The notes beneath the pieces were generated by a model, which worked only from the letters and a program-made list of their open reading frames with translations, had not been told where the DNA came from and did no database searches. This document shows, one piece after another, positions 8,603 through 17,720 of a stretch of DNA of 64,000 nt (positions are counted from its first letter, which is position 1; each line of letters opens with the position of its first letter). Origin of the DNA: Bacteroidales bacterium M7. GTDB taxonomy: Bacteria > Bacteroidota > Bacteroidia > Bacteroidales > Muribaculaceae. Made by a program: the position numbers and the translations under genes. The stretch spans positions 262,565-326,564 of the forward strand of contig LUJR01000009.1 in NCBI GenBank assembly GCA_001689515.1. The letters run 5' to 3'.

Positions 8603-9722
8603 ATGATTACCCCCGAACAGCTAAAAGAGACCTTTGAGCGCAAGCTGGCGCTGAGGAGGTATCTTTGACATCGACAGCAAGAAAATAGAAGTAGAGGAGG
8701 AAGAGCTCCGCACACATGTGCCCGATTTCTGGGAGCATCCCAAGGAGGCGCAGGCACAGATGAAGAAAATCAAGGACATCCAGGCATGGATTGACGGATA
8801 CAACGAAATCGATAAGGCTACCGAAGAACTACAGCTCGCATGGGACTTTCTCAAAGAGGGCATAGTGGAGGAGGCGGAGCTTGATGCGCTGTATGCCTCG
8901 ACTATCGAGAAAATCGAGTCGCTCGAGTTGCGTAACATGTTGCGCCGCGAGGAGGACAAGATGGATGCCGTCATCAAAATCAACTCAGGTGCAGGCGGAA
9001 CAGAAAGCCAGGACTGGGCACAGATGCTCATGCGCATGTATCTGCGCTGGGCTGAGAAGCATGGCTACAAGACATCCATCGCCAACCTGCTTGAGGGCGA
9101 TGAGGCTGGAATCAAGTCCTGCACCATCAATATCGAGGGCGCGTTTGCCTACGGCTATCTTAAGAGTGAGAACGGTGTCCACCGACTCGTGCGTGTATCT
9201 CCATATAATGCGCAGGGCAAGCGTATGACTTCGTTTGCGAGCGTATTCGTGACCCCGCTGGTAGATGACACTATCGAGGTCAAGGTAGAGCAGGCTCTCA
9301 TATCGTGGGATACCTTCCGAAGCGGTGGCGCCGGCGGCCAGAACGTCAACAAGGTGGAATCAGGTGTGCGTCTGCGCTACCAGTTTACCGATCCCTATAC
9401 CGGGGAGAAGGAGGAAATCCTCATTGAGAACACTGAGACACGCGATCAGCCCAAGAACAAGGAGAACGCTCTGCGTCAGTTGCGCTCAATCCTCTATGAG
9501 AAGGAGCTCCAGCACCGCATGCAGGAGCAGGCAAAGATTGAGGCAGGCAAGATGAAAATTGAGTGGGGCAGCCAGATACGCAGCTACGTGTTTGATGACC
9601 GCCGTGTCAAGGATCACCGCACCAACCACCAGACCAGTGATGTCAACGGTGTCATGGACGGAGACATTGACGAGTTCATCAAGGCATACCTGATGGAATT
9701 TGCCGGAAATGAGCCGCAATAA
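8603..9722 (+). CDS. prfB: Peptide chain release factor 2, made by programmed +1 frameshift
   Basis: The gene must be read as 8603-8665 joined to 8667-9722, giving 372 residues. The first frame encodes MITPEQLKETFERKLALRRYL and then meets TGA at 8666. Reading continues in the +1 frame as DIDSKKIEVEEEEL and on to the stop at 9722. RF2 recognises UGA and UAA stop codons. The catalytic GGQ loop is in SGGAGGQNVNKVESGVRL. The codon-reading tripeptide, SPF in the E. coli protein, reads SPY here (RVSPYNAQG). The C-terminus is complete. Expression is self-regulated: low RF2 lets the ribosome shift at the internal UGA. pcrA follows after 15 bases. Confidence 0.96.
8654..8669 (+). promoter_or_regulatory. 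Programmed +1 frameshift element of prfB
   Basis: AGGAGG (8654-8659), TAT, the slippery codon CTT (8663-8665), and the in-frame stop TGA followed by C (8666-8669). This is the classical autoregulatory site: an internal Shine-Dalgarno-like sequence three bases before CTT-TGA-C. It is notable because ordinary genes here lack Shine-Dalgarno sequences, yet this one is kept, so the anti-SD of 16S rRNA must still be used. Confidence 0.95.
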
Positions 9723-9737
9723 CCTGATAAAAATTTG

Positions 9738-12086
9738 ATGGATAACAGCTATCTCGACGAACTTAATGATCAGCAGAGGGCCGCGGTGGTGTACACCGAC
9801 GGTCCCCAGCTCGTCATTGCCGGAGCAGGCTCCGGCAAGACGAGGGTGCTGACATATAAGATATTGCATCTGCTTGCCCACGGAGTGGAACCGTGGCGCA
9901 TCCTTGCCCTGACGTTTACCAACAAGGCAGCGCGTGAGATGCGCGAGCGCATCGAGACGCTTGTGGGGCATGAGGCAGCATCGCGTCTGTGGATGGGGAC
10001 TTTCCACTCCATCTTCGCGCGTATACTTCGCATCCACGCCGATAAGATAGGCTTCAAAAGTTCCTATACCATCTATGATGCCGCCGATAGCAAGGCTCTT
10101 GTCAAGACCATCATCAAGGATATGCAGCTTGACGAGAAAGTCTATAAAGCATCTACTGTTGCTAATGCTATATCGTGGGCTAAAAACTCGCTCATCTCCC
10201 CTGAGGCTTATGCCGCCAATGAGGAGCTGATGGCAGCTGACCGACGTGCACGCCGTCCGCTCATCCATGAGATCTATGCCGCTTACCGCAACCGTTGCAT
10301 AGTTGCATCGGCTATGGACTTTGACGACTTGCTCTATTACACAAATCTGCTGCTGCGTGACAATCCCGAGATACGCAACCACTACGCCGAGTTTTTCCGC
10401 TATGTGCTTGTGGATGAGTATCAGGATACCAATTTCGCCCAGCATCTGATTGTGTCGCAGCTGTGCGGTGAGTGCGGCAGACTGATGGTGGTGGGTGATG
10501 ATGCACAGAGCATCTACAGTTTCCGAGGTGCAAATATCGCCAACATTCTTAATCTCAACCGCACTTATAAGACCCTCAAAATATTCAAGCTTGAGGAAAA
10601 CTACCGCTCGACGCAGACCATCATCAATGCCGCCAACTCGCTGATTGACAAAAACGAGGGGCAGATACCCAAAAAGGTGTTCTCGCGCAATGACAAGGGT
10701 GACCGCATCGAGCTCGTCCAGGCTTACAGCGATTATGAGGAAGGTTTTCTTGTGGCTAACCGCGTGGCTCAGGTGAAGCTGACACGCCATGACAGCTATG
10801 ACGATTTTGCCATACTCTACCGCACCAATTCTCAGAGCCGCATACTTGAGGAGGCTCTGCGCAAGCAGAGCATACCCTACCGTATCTACGGAGGCCAGTC
10901 GTTTTATCAGCGCAAGGAGGTCAAGGATGCAGTGTCATATTTCCGTTTGTCGGTCAATCCTGATGATGACGAGGCTCTGCGTCGCGTCATCAATGTGCCG
11001 GCGCGAGGCATCGGTGACACTACTTTGGCTAAGCTCACACGAGCAGCCATTGACAACGATGTGAGCGTATGGCATGTCATCACGCATCTTGACACTATAG
11101 ATACCGGTCTCAATAATGGTACGAAACGTAAACTCCAGGGCTTCAGAGAGCTGATGGAGAAATTCATTGACAGTAACACCACAGCCGATGCCGCCACCTT
11201 GGCTCAACTGATTATCTCCGAGACAGGTATGATTTCACAGCTACAAGGTGACCGCACTCCAGAGAGCATATCGCGCATAGAGAACCTGCAGGAGCTTGTC
11301 AACGGTGCCCGACAGTTTGTCAAGATGCACACCGAGGAGGGCAACGAGGACATCGGCATGGAATATTTCCTTAGCGAGGTGTCGCTTGCCACCGATCAGG
11401 ACAAGGACGAAGAGGATGACTCGGCAAAAGTCACCCTTATGACCGTGCATGCTGCCAAAGGGCTTGAATTTGCCAACGTTTTCATCGTTGGTGTCGAAGA
11501 AGACTTATTTCCCAATTCCATGAGTGCTGCCAGTGCCGAGGAGGTGGAGGAGGAACGCCGTCTGCTCTATGTAGCGATTACACGAGCCAAGCGTTTTTGC
11601 ATGATAAGTTATGCGAGCAGCCGTTTCCGCAACGGTATGACTGCGACATGCAGTCCGTCACGATTTATCAGAGATATAGACACCAGATATCTTAAACCGG
11701 TAACAGGCACAAGCGTAACGGGTCGGACGATGTTTAATCCTGTAGAACGTTATCGCGATTCATATCATTCGTCGGTCGGCTCGCCTTCTGGCATGGTGGC
11801 GTCCAAGAGGCGGGGTGGGGGGGCATGGTCACTCAGCGACTATCATGGCAACGTCACTCCGCGGGTAGAACCGCGCCAGGCTCCCTCCACAGCTTCGGCA
11901 GAAGGAGCTTCGCTTCACAATTCGTCAGAGCTGTCTGTCGGCATGGTGATAGAGCACCAGATATTCGGACGCGGCACTATCGAGGAGATTGACCGCGAGC
12001 AGCCTGACCACCGCATAAGGGTCACGTTTGACAATACCGGTCAGAAAGTGCTCATGCTGAAATTTGCAAGATTCAAAATCGTCTAA
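9738..12086 (+). CDS. pcrA: UvrD/PcrA-family superfamily 1A DNA helicase
   Basis: A 782-residue ATP-dependent 3'-5' helicase, started at ATG 9738 (an adjacent in-frame TTG at 9735 is not needed). Helicase motifs appear in order: Q-motif LNDQQRAAV, Walker A AGAGSGKT, Ia TFTNKAAREMRERI, II DEYQDTN, III GDDAQSIYSFRGA, IV LEENYRST, V TVHAAKGLEF and VI LLYVAITRAKR. A variable Gly/Ser-rich linker leads to a C-terminal Tudor-like segment (IFGRGTIEEID) that in PcrA/UvrD contacts RNA polymerase. It acts in nucleotide excision and mismatch repair and in clearing replication conflicts. A run of seven G at 11817-11823 lies in the linker. Confidence 0.94.
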   Translation: MDNSYLDELNDQQRAAVVYTDGPQLVIAGAGSGKTRVLTYKILHLLAHGVEPWRILALTFTNKAAREMRERIETLVGHEAASRLWMGTFHSIFARILRIHADKIGFKSSYTIYDAADSKALVKTIIKDMQLDEKVYKASTVANAISWAKNSLISPEAYAANEELMAADRRARRPLIHEIYAAYRNRCIVASAMDFDDLLYYTNLLLRDNPEIRNHYAEFFRYVLVDEYQDTNFAQHLIVSQLCGECGRLMVVGDDAQSIYSFRGANIANILNLNRTYKTLKIFKLEENYRSTQTIINAANSLIDKNEGQIPKKVFSRNDKGDRIELVQAYSDYEEGFLVANRVAQVKLTRHDSYDDFAILYRTNSQSRILEEALRKQSIPYRIYGGQSFYQRKEVKDAVSYFRLSVNPDDDEALRRVINVPARGIGDTTLAKLTRAAIDNDVSVWHVITHLDTIDTGLNNGTKRKLQGFRELMEKFIDSNTTADAATLAQLIISETGMISQLQGDRTPESISRIENLQELVNGARQFVKMHTEEGNEDIGMEYFLSEVSLATDQDKDEEDDSAKVTLMTVHAAKGLEFANVFIVGVEEDLFPNSMSAASAEEVEEERRLLYVAITRAKRFCMISYASSRFRNGMTATCSPSRFIRDIDTRYLKPVTGTSVTGRTMFNPVERYRDSYHSSVGSPSGMVASKRRGGGAWSLSDYHGNVTPRVEPRQAPSTASAEGASLHNSSELSVGMVIEHQIFGRGTIEEIDREQPDHRIRVTFDNTGQKVLMLKFARFKIV

Positions 12087-12101
12087 AAGTTAATACTTGT
12101 C

Positions 12102-13247
12102 ATGGTCTATAACAACGAATCAGAGATACCCACACCATTCTATATCGTATATGAGTCGCGTATCCGCCGCAATCTGGCACTCATAAACCATGTAGCTGAA
12201 GCATCTGGAGCCAAAATAATCATGGCTTTCAAAGCCAATGCTTTGTGGAAGACGTTTCCGATAGTGCGTGAATATTGCCGTGACTTCACAGCAAGTTCGC
12301 TCAACGAGCTGCGTCTCGGATGTGACGAGTTGGGCGGTGAGGCTCATAGTTATTGCCCGGCATATACTGATGAAACAATAGGGGAGTATCTGGAACGTTC
12401 GACTCATATCACATTCAATTCGCTGCATCAGTTCGAGCGGTTCAAGTCGTTGGTGGCTGAATCGGCAGCTTCGCCCGGTCTGCGCGTCAATCCGCAATGC
12501 TCGGTGATAGAGACCGATATCTACAATCCGGCTCTGCCTGGAAGCCGTTTCGGTGTCACAGCTGATGTGCTGCATGAAGCCGGCGGGCTGCCCGATGGGA
12601 TTGAGGGGCTGCATTTCCATGCCTTGTGCGAGAGTTCGAGCCATGACCTCGAGAAGGTGCTGGAGGCGTTTGAAGCTGACTTCGGTGAGTGGATTGATCA
12701 GGTCAAGTGGGTTAATATGGGCGGCGGCCACTTGATGACCCGTGAGGGTTACGATACAGACCATCTGATAGAGGTCATACGCCGATTCAGAGACCGTCAT
12801 CCGGGAGTTCAGGTCATACTTGAGCCAGGAAGTGCGTTTATGTGGCGGACGGGTGACCTTATGACATCGGTAGTAGACATTGTTGACAATCAAGGCATTA
12901 AGACGGCGATTATAGATGCTTCGTTTGCATGCCATATGCCTGACTGTCTGGAGATGCCCTACAAGCCTGCTATCACAGGCAGCATGCCGGTAGATGCTTC
13001 GCTGCCTACCTATCGTTTGGGAGGCAATTCGTGTCTTAGCGGGGACTTCATGGGTGACTGGAGTTTTGCGCGTCCGCTGCGGATCGGCGACCGTCTGCGC
13101 CTTGAGGACATGAACCATTACACTACAGTCAAAACCAACATGTTCAATGGCATCCAGCATCCGTCCATGATACTTTGCGATGTAGATGGGCGATGCCATG
13201 AACTGCGAAGTTTCACTTACGAGGATTACCGAGCCCGCATGGATTGA
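12102..13247 (+). CDS. nspC: Carboxynorspermidine/carboxyspermidine decarboxylase
   Basis: A 381-residue PLP-dependent fold-III decarboxylase. It has the N-terminal barrel motif IIMAFKANALWK with the Schiff-base lysine, GLHFHALCES, the glycine-rich phosphate-binding VNMGGGHLMTREGY, VILEPGSAFMW, and the C-terminal catalytic cysteine block GNSCLSGDFMGD. NspC removes CO2 from carboxyspermidine (or carboxynorspermidine) to make spermidine, the usual route in gut Bacteroidales. The partner dehydrogenase is not adjacent, but agmatine deiminase of the same route is at 56887. The gene starts 15 bases after pcrA, so the two may be cotranscribed. Confidence 0.93.
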   Translation: MVYNNESEIPTPFYIVYESRIRRNLALINHVAEASGAKIIMAFKANALWKTFPIVREYCRDFTASSLNELRLGCDELGGEAHSYCPAYTDETIGEYLERSTHITFNSLHQFERFKSLVAESAASPGLRVNPQCSVIETDIYNPALPGSRFGVTADVLHEAGGLPDGIEGLHFHALCESSSHDLEKVLEAFEADFGEWIDQVKWVNMGGGHLMTREGYDTDHLIEVIRRFRDRHPGVQVILEPGSAFMWRTGDLMTSVVDIVDNQGIKTAIIDASFACHMPDCLEMPYKPAITGSMPVDASLPTYRLGGNSCLSGDFMGDWSFARPLRIGDRLRLEDMNHYTTVKTNMFNGIQHPSMILCDVDGRCHELRSFTYEDYRARMD

Positions 13248-13310
13248 CATTTGCTCCCGTGCTTGACCATAAATTACGCGTCAGGACGCTGTATAATCAA
13301 TTATATTTCG

Positions 13311-13318
13311 TAACTTTG
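13311..13318 (+). promoter_or_regulatory. Promoter -7 box heading the polysaccharide locus (TAACTTTG)
   Basis: TAACTTTG matches the Bacteroidota -7 consensus. It lies 64 bases after nspC and 190 bases before the first gene of the polysaccharide locus. No TTTG is found at the -33 position, so the promoter may need an activator or be weak. No inverted repeats flank it, so I see no sign that this promoter is invertible. Confidence 0.6.
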
Positions 13319-13507
13319 CATTAGTTTGTGATGCAGAGTCATACTGCGTAGGAGTTATGACTTATACTTGTCCTGTTTCTTGCTCGTTCGGCTATAATGT
13401 GTTGATTAATAGCGCGTTGTCAAGATTGGGATGAACTAAGAAATTGTTTTTGCCGTCACGGACAAGCTATAAAATCGGTCTGAATTTGTCAACAGTCAAT
13501 TATTAAC
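13319..13507 (+). promoter_or_regulatory. Long untranslated leader of the polysaccharide operon, probable antitermination target
   Basis: About 190 bases separate the -7 box from the GTG start of the UpxY-like gene and hold no reading frame I can support. A hairpin agtcata/tatgact (13337-13343 and 13356-13362, 12-base loop) is near its start. In Bacteroides fragilis, UpxY proteins act on such leaders to stop premature transcription termination. That this leader works the same way is inference. Confidence 0.45.
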
Positions 13508-14074
13508 GTGACAAAGACAGGGGAACAAACACCATCAGAACATAGCGGAAATATACCCCGGTGGTATGTCATGAGGGCGTATAAAGCGGAAAAAAGCGTA
13601 GAGGAACATCTGACGCAGCTCGGCTATACCGTTTTCGTCCCCAAGAAATTGGCGGTAAGGGTATATCACGGTCGTAAGGGACGCTATCTCGTGCCCGCAA
13701 TCCCGAGCATGGTTTTTGTCAATGCCACTAAAGAGAGCCTTATCCAAGCCAAACAGCGCGTAGAGAAATTGCAGTTTGTCATGTCAGCCTCTTCGGGTGG
13801 AAACCAACCGCTGGTCGTGGCAGACAAGGATATGAGCGACTTTATCAAGGTAGCGTCAAAGTCAGTGGCCGATGAAAGCATCAGTTATCTTACTCCTGAT
13901 GAGGTCAATATAGCCCGTGGCAGTCGTGTAAGAATCCTCGGAGGTCCATTTGATGGCGTGACAGGCGTCTTTCAGCGAGTCAAAGGCCACCGCAACCGCC
14001 GCCTCGTGGTCACCATCCCCTCCATCGGCAGCGTCACCGCCGAAGTATCCCCCGATCTCGTCCAACTCCTCTAA
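13508..14074 (+). CDS. UpxY-family transcription antiterminator (NusG-like)
   Basis: A 188-residue NusG paralogue. An N-terminal NGN domain (about residues 16-115) starts RWYVMRAYKAEKSVEEHL. The KOW region (about 135-188) contains RVRILGGPFDGVTGVFQRVKGHRNRRLVV. The start is GTG 13508; the internal ATG at residue 21 would remove the conserved WY of the NGN domain, so the longer form is right. UpxY proteins bind RNA polymerase and allow read-through of their own long capsule operon. Its place as first gene after a long leader, upstream of 27 kb of same-strand glycan genes, fits exactly. No UpxZ-type inhibitor gene follows. Confidence 0.88.
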   Translation: MTKTGEQTPSEHSGNIPRWYVMRAYKAEKSVEEHLTQLGYTVFVPKKLAVRVYHGRKGRYLVPAIPSMVFVNATKESLIQAKQRVEKLQFVMSASSGGNQPLVVADKDMSDFIKVASKSVADESISYLTPDEVNIARGSRVRILGGPFDGVTGVFQRVKGHRNRRLVVTIPSIGSVTAEVSPDLVQLL

Positions 14075-14082
14075 AACAGCAA

Positions 14083-15147
14083 ATGGTTACATCTATAGCG
14101 AAAAATCAGTCAGATACCTTTACCCTTCAACAGCCATCCAAACGAATGGAGTGGTTGGATGCTATGAGAGGTCTGGCAATGTTGATGGTCATATATAGCC
14201 ACCAGGTTATGGGCTCTCCGTTAGATTATACATGCGTAACTGTTGAGGCGTTTCGTTTTGTAATGCTGCAGATGTTCTTCTTTATAAGCGGTTTTCTGTG
14301 CGCGATAAGTTCAATGCCGGTTATTATAAAAGTCCGTAAACTCGCTCTTCAGTTGCTGCTGCCCACAGTGGTTATTTATCTAATCCATGCCTGGATATAT
14401 GGGGATTCATTGGATTTATTTGCTAAAATGAAGAATGGTTTCTGGTTCCTTCCGACACTTTTTGTAGTGGAAGTTGTCGGGTATGTCTTGTTTAAGTATA
14501 TCAGACGTTGCTCATTGACTAAGAAGGTTGGGATTATTTGTTTAGTTATAATTGCTGATAAGATTTTGACATCCCTGGCTTTTCGTTACGGCATGCTTAA
14601 TACACCTTGGGCTGATGCGTTTCAATTGTCATTTTTCTGTGTATATTTGATTCCATTTTTGATAGGAGCTTTGATTAGATACGTTCATAGACGCATATAT
14701 TCTTATGTTGATGGACACATATTGTTTTTTGGAATCATTATAATGTTGTTTTTATTGCTTAGTTTCTATAATCAGCCATTAATTCAACCTTTTTTGTCAT
14801 CATTGGGGGTATTTGTGATATTTTTAATCATGCATAACATGCGGGGTTATTTCAGGAAAGATCACCATATCGGCAATTTTCTTATATTGTGTGGGAAAAA
14901 CACGCTTGGACTATATCTGCTGCATTATTTCGTGCTTAGTGAAATAATCTGTCATTTTTCACCGATTCTATTGATGCATATGGGCATGGAGAGCAATCCT
15001 TTGATGCAGCTTGTCATAATCGGCTTTTCAACACTTGTAACAACTGTCATAACACTATCAGCCATCAAGGTGATAGAAATGTCCCCCGTATTGTCTTTGC
15101 TTTGTCTCGGGCAACCACTAAGAAAAAAGATAGTATATGAGACGTGA
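14083..15147 (+). CDS. Membrane acyltransferase (acyltransferase 3/OafA-like)
   Basis: A 354-residue integral inner-membrane protein with about ten hydrophobic helices. The start RMEWLDAMRGLAMLMVIYSHQ is the signature of acyltransferase-3 proteins, with the catalytic-type His in the first helix. FFISGFLCA and GKNTLGLYLLHY are also family features. Such enzymes O-acetylate (or O-succinylate) sugars of surface glycans. It is the first of three in this locus. The gene is visibly more A/T-rich than the flanking housekeeping genes, which suggests acquisition by transfer. Its 3' end overlaps the flippase gene by 11 bases. Confidence 0.8.
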   Translation: MVTSIAKNQSDTFTLQQPSKRMEWLDAMRGLAMLMVIYSHQVMGSPLDYTCVTVEAFRFVMLQMFFFISGFLCAISSMPVIIKVRKLALQLLLPTVVIYLIHAWIYGDSLDLFAKMKNGFWFLPTLFVVEVVGYVLFKYIRRCSLTKKVGIICLVIIADKILTSLAFRYGMLNTPWADAFQLSFFCVYLIPFLIGALIRYVHRRIYSYVDGHILFFGIIIMLFLLLSFYNQPLIQPFLSSLGVFVIFLIMHNMRGYFRKDHHIGNFLILCGKNTLGLYLLHYFVLSEIICHFSPILLMHMGMESNPLMQLVIIGFSTLVTTVITLSAIKVIEMSPVLSLLCLGQPLRKKIVYET

Positions 15148-16702
15148 GTCACGTGTAGCCAAGTCGCTCAAGAATGCCAAGGTCAACATGCTTTGCTATT
15201 TCGCATCGCTGCTGACCGCTTTCTTCACCCGCAGGATATTCATTGATTATCTCGGGCTGGAGTTCATGGGTTTGAACGGCACGGTCGGGAGTGTGCTCGG
15301 ATTTCTGAATCTGGCGGAACTCGGTATCGGTACTGCCATCTCTTATCTGCTGTTCAAGCCCGTGTTTGATGGTGATGAGACGAAAATAAACGAGCTTCTT
15401 TCGGTGATGGGCTATCTCTATCGTTGGATAGGCATATTCATCTATGGCGCGGCTATAATAGTATCGTTTTTCCTGCCGCTGATATTTTCTGACACATCAT
15501 TTTCGATGGGTGTGATCTATGCATCGTTCTACATATACCTCACAGGTTCGATGTTGGGGTATTTCTTCAATTACAGGATGGTATTGCTTAGTGCCGACCA
15601 GCGTAATTATGTGGTGACGGGCTATTTCCAACTGACAACGACCCTGAAGCTGTTTGTACAGATGGGATGTGCGATGTTATGGTCTAATTTTTATCTGTTT
15701 CTTGCCATTGAGCTGACAGCGGGTATAGCCAATACATTGCTTATTAACTGGAAGCTCCATAAGACATATCCCTGGCTCAAAAGTGAACTCAAAGAAGGTC
15801 GTAGACTGCTTAAGAAATATCCTGAAGTGACCAGCAAAATCAAGCAGGTTGTGGTGCATAAGCTTGGATTGTTTGTTAAAGGTCAGTCACAGCCGATGCT
15901 AATCTATGCTTTCGCATCTCTATCGAGTGTGGCTCTCTATGCCAATTACACAATCATAACAAGTCGCATCCAGAATCTTTTCAACGGCATATTAGACAGT
16001 GCCGGCGGCAGTGTAGGAAATCTTGTCGCAGAAGGTGACAAAAATAAGATTGTGGAGATTTTCTCACAGCTATTTATATCTCGCCTGTTTATCGTTGGAA
16101 ATCTTGCTTTCTGCTTCTACTATCTGTTATCTCCATTTGTCAATGTGTGGCTTGGACCTGAGTGTATCGTGTCTCCTACGGTGGTGGCAATTGTTGTGAT
16201 AGGCTATACTCTCGGAGTGATGCGTGGACCTACGGACTACTTTATCAATGCCTACGGTCTGTTTTCAGATGTTTGGGCACCGATAGCTGAATCGGCGATT
16301 TCAATTTCCGTAGCTATCTTGTGTGGCATGAGATGGGGACTTCCTGGAGTGTTGATGGGAGACCTTACGGCCTCTATATTGATAATCTATGTATGGAAGA
16401 CCTACTTCCTGTTTACTCGTGGTTTCAAGGTTAATCCATTGAAATATTGGCTGCTTTGGGTCAAGACATTGTGGCCGATGTTGATTGGGGCTTTGGTGGC
16501 TTTTTTTGTCACAGAACATGTCTCATCGGCAGTTATGATTAGCAATCCATGGCTGGATTTTGCTATGAAGGCGGCTATATTCGCCATTGTGATATTCATG
16601 GTGTCCACACCTATATTATGGGCTGTGTCACTTAATTTCAGAGTCTTTTTCAAGCGACTGCTCCAGTCTATATTCAAGCGGGATAAGGCTGCCTCCATAT
16701 GA
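15137..16702 (+). CDS. Polysaccharide flippase (Wzx-like, MATE/MOP superfamily)
   Basis: A 521-residue multi-spanning membrane protein with about 12-14 hydrophobic segments. It starts RVAKSLKNAKVNMLCYFASLLTAFFTRRIFI and continues with LGLEFMGLNGTVGSVLGFLNLAELGIGTAIS, the N-terminal pattern of Bacteroidota oligosaccharide flippases (residues shown in two pieces). It would flip undecaprenyl-linked repeat units across the inner membrane. Overlap with the upstream gene and a 4-base gap to the next indicate translational coupling. Confidence 0.85.
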   Translation: MRRESRVAKSLKNAKVNMLCYFASLLTAFFTRRIFIDYLGLEFMGLNGTVGSVLGFLNLAELGIGTAISYLLFKPVFDGDETKINELLSVMGYLYRWIGIFIYGAAIIVSFFLPLIFSDTSFSMGVIYASFYIYLTGSMLGYFFNYRMVLLSADQRNYVVTGYFQLTTTLKLFVQMGCAMLWSNFYLFLAIELTAGIANTLLINWKLHKTYPWLKSELKEGRRLLKKYPEVTSKIKQVVVHKLGLFVKGQSQPMLIYAFASLSSVALYANYTIITSRIQNLFNGILDSAGGSVGNLVAEGDKNKIVEIFSQLFISRLFIVGNLAFCFYYLLSPFVNVWLGPECIVSPTVVAIVVIGYTLGVMRGPTDYFINAYGLFSDVWAPIAESAISISVAILCGMRWGLPGVLMGDLTASILIIYVWKTYFLFTRGFKVNPLKYWLLWVKTLWPMLIGALVAFFVTEHVSSAVMISNPWLDFAMKAAIFAIVIFMVSTPILWAVSLNFRVFFKRLLQSIFKRDKAASI

Positions 16703-16706
16703 TGTC

Positions 16707-17720
16707 ATGGTGAAAGTATCGGTAATAGTTCCTGTCTACAACACGGCTGTTGTGCTTCCACGATGTCTTGACAGCATTATGCGCCAATTATATGCTGATT
16801 GGGAGTGCATATTGATTGATGATGGTTCGACAGACGGTTCGCTTGATATTATGCTCCGATATGCTGATGAGGATTCGCGCTTTAAAGTACTTTCACAGAA
16901 AAATTCTGGTGTTAGTGCTGCCCGTAACAGAGGTATGGAACTGGCATGTGGAGAATACGTGACATTTATTGACAGCGATGATTATATCGATGCTGTCTAC
17001 ATTTGCAATGCTGTTAATCTGATAGAGTCATACAATGCTGACATGTTGATATCAGGATATACTGAGCATTTTTGGCATAGTGGCAATGTTGAGACTCGGC
17101 AGAGCCTGTTGCCTGGATGGGTGGAGACCGATGAAGAGAATGTGGCATCGCTTGACAGAGTGTTATGTGCGCGTCTTCTGTTTGACTGTTCTGCGTCATA
17201 TTGGGGGTATATCAGAAATTTCTTCCGGTTGTCATTAATCAGGACTAACGGTTTGGTTTTTGATAGCAGCTTAAGATACAATGAAGACAGAGCGTTCACG
17301 ATGTCATATTTGGCATATGAGTCATCGGAAGCAGTCAATGTCATATCCAACCGACCTTACTATAACTATGTGATTCGTGGTGGGTCAGCCATGACCGATG
17401 GTTTCAATCCAGGCCATCTTGCTGAATTGACCTCATTTAAGCAATTGTGTTCCATAGAGCGGAAATACTTCCGTGATTGTCACCTTAATATAGCCATACG
17501 TCATGCTGGACTGATGCGGAAACACTATCTGAAGTGGCTTGCCATGAACATGGAACGCTATGATGACGAATCGGCGGAGCATATGGAAAAAATGGAGAGA
17601 GACATGCTCAGTGTCAAGGATTTCTTACCACCATATACATCCTATAGCCGCGCTATGATGAAGCGGTGGCTTCAGTTCCATAAATATATGTTGTTGAAGC
17701 CTTTCAGCAAATTAAGATGA
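16707..17720 (+). CDS. Glycosyltransferase family 2
   Basis: A 337-residue GT-A fold enzyme. It opens with VKVSVIVPVYNTAVVLPRCL, then CILIDDGSTDGS and the metal-binding region FIDSDDYID. The GT2 domain covers about residues 1-220 and the C-terminal part is variable and basic. It adds a sugar from a nucleotide-sugar donor to the lipid-linked glycan at the cytosolic face; the specific sugar cannot be read. The stop overlaps the next start (ATGA). Confidence 0.85.
   Translation: MVKVSVIVPVYNTAVVLPRCLDSIMRQLYADWECILIDDGSTDGSLDIMLRYADEDSRFKVLSQKNSGVSAARNRGMELACGEYVTFIDSDDYIDAVYICNAVNLIESYNADMLISGYTEHFWHSGNVETRQSLLPGWVETDEENVASLDRVLCARLLFDCSASYWGYIRNFFRLSLIRTNGLVFDSSLRYNEDRAFTMSYLAYESSEAVNVISNRPYYNYVIRGGSAMTDGFNPGHLAELTSFKQLCSIERKYFRDCHLNIAIRHAGLMRKHYLKWLAMNMERYDDESAEHMEKMERDMLSVKDFLPPYTSYSRAMMKRWLQFHKYMLLKPFSKLR

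Noticed and set aside
9486..10790. 434-codon minus-strand frame opposite pcrA
   Set aside because: Long but fully antisense to prfB/pcrA, which have complete family motifs; its composition is what the opposite strand of a GC-rich gene gives.
11817..11823. Run of seven G in the pcrA linker as a phase-variation tract
   Set aside because: The gene is essential-type and the tract short; it lies in a Gly-rich linker where GGG codons are expected.
12120..13250. 376-codon minus-strand frame opposite nspC
   Set aside because: Antisense shadow of a gene with intact catalytic motifs; no recognisable protein features.
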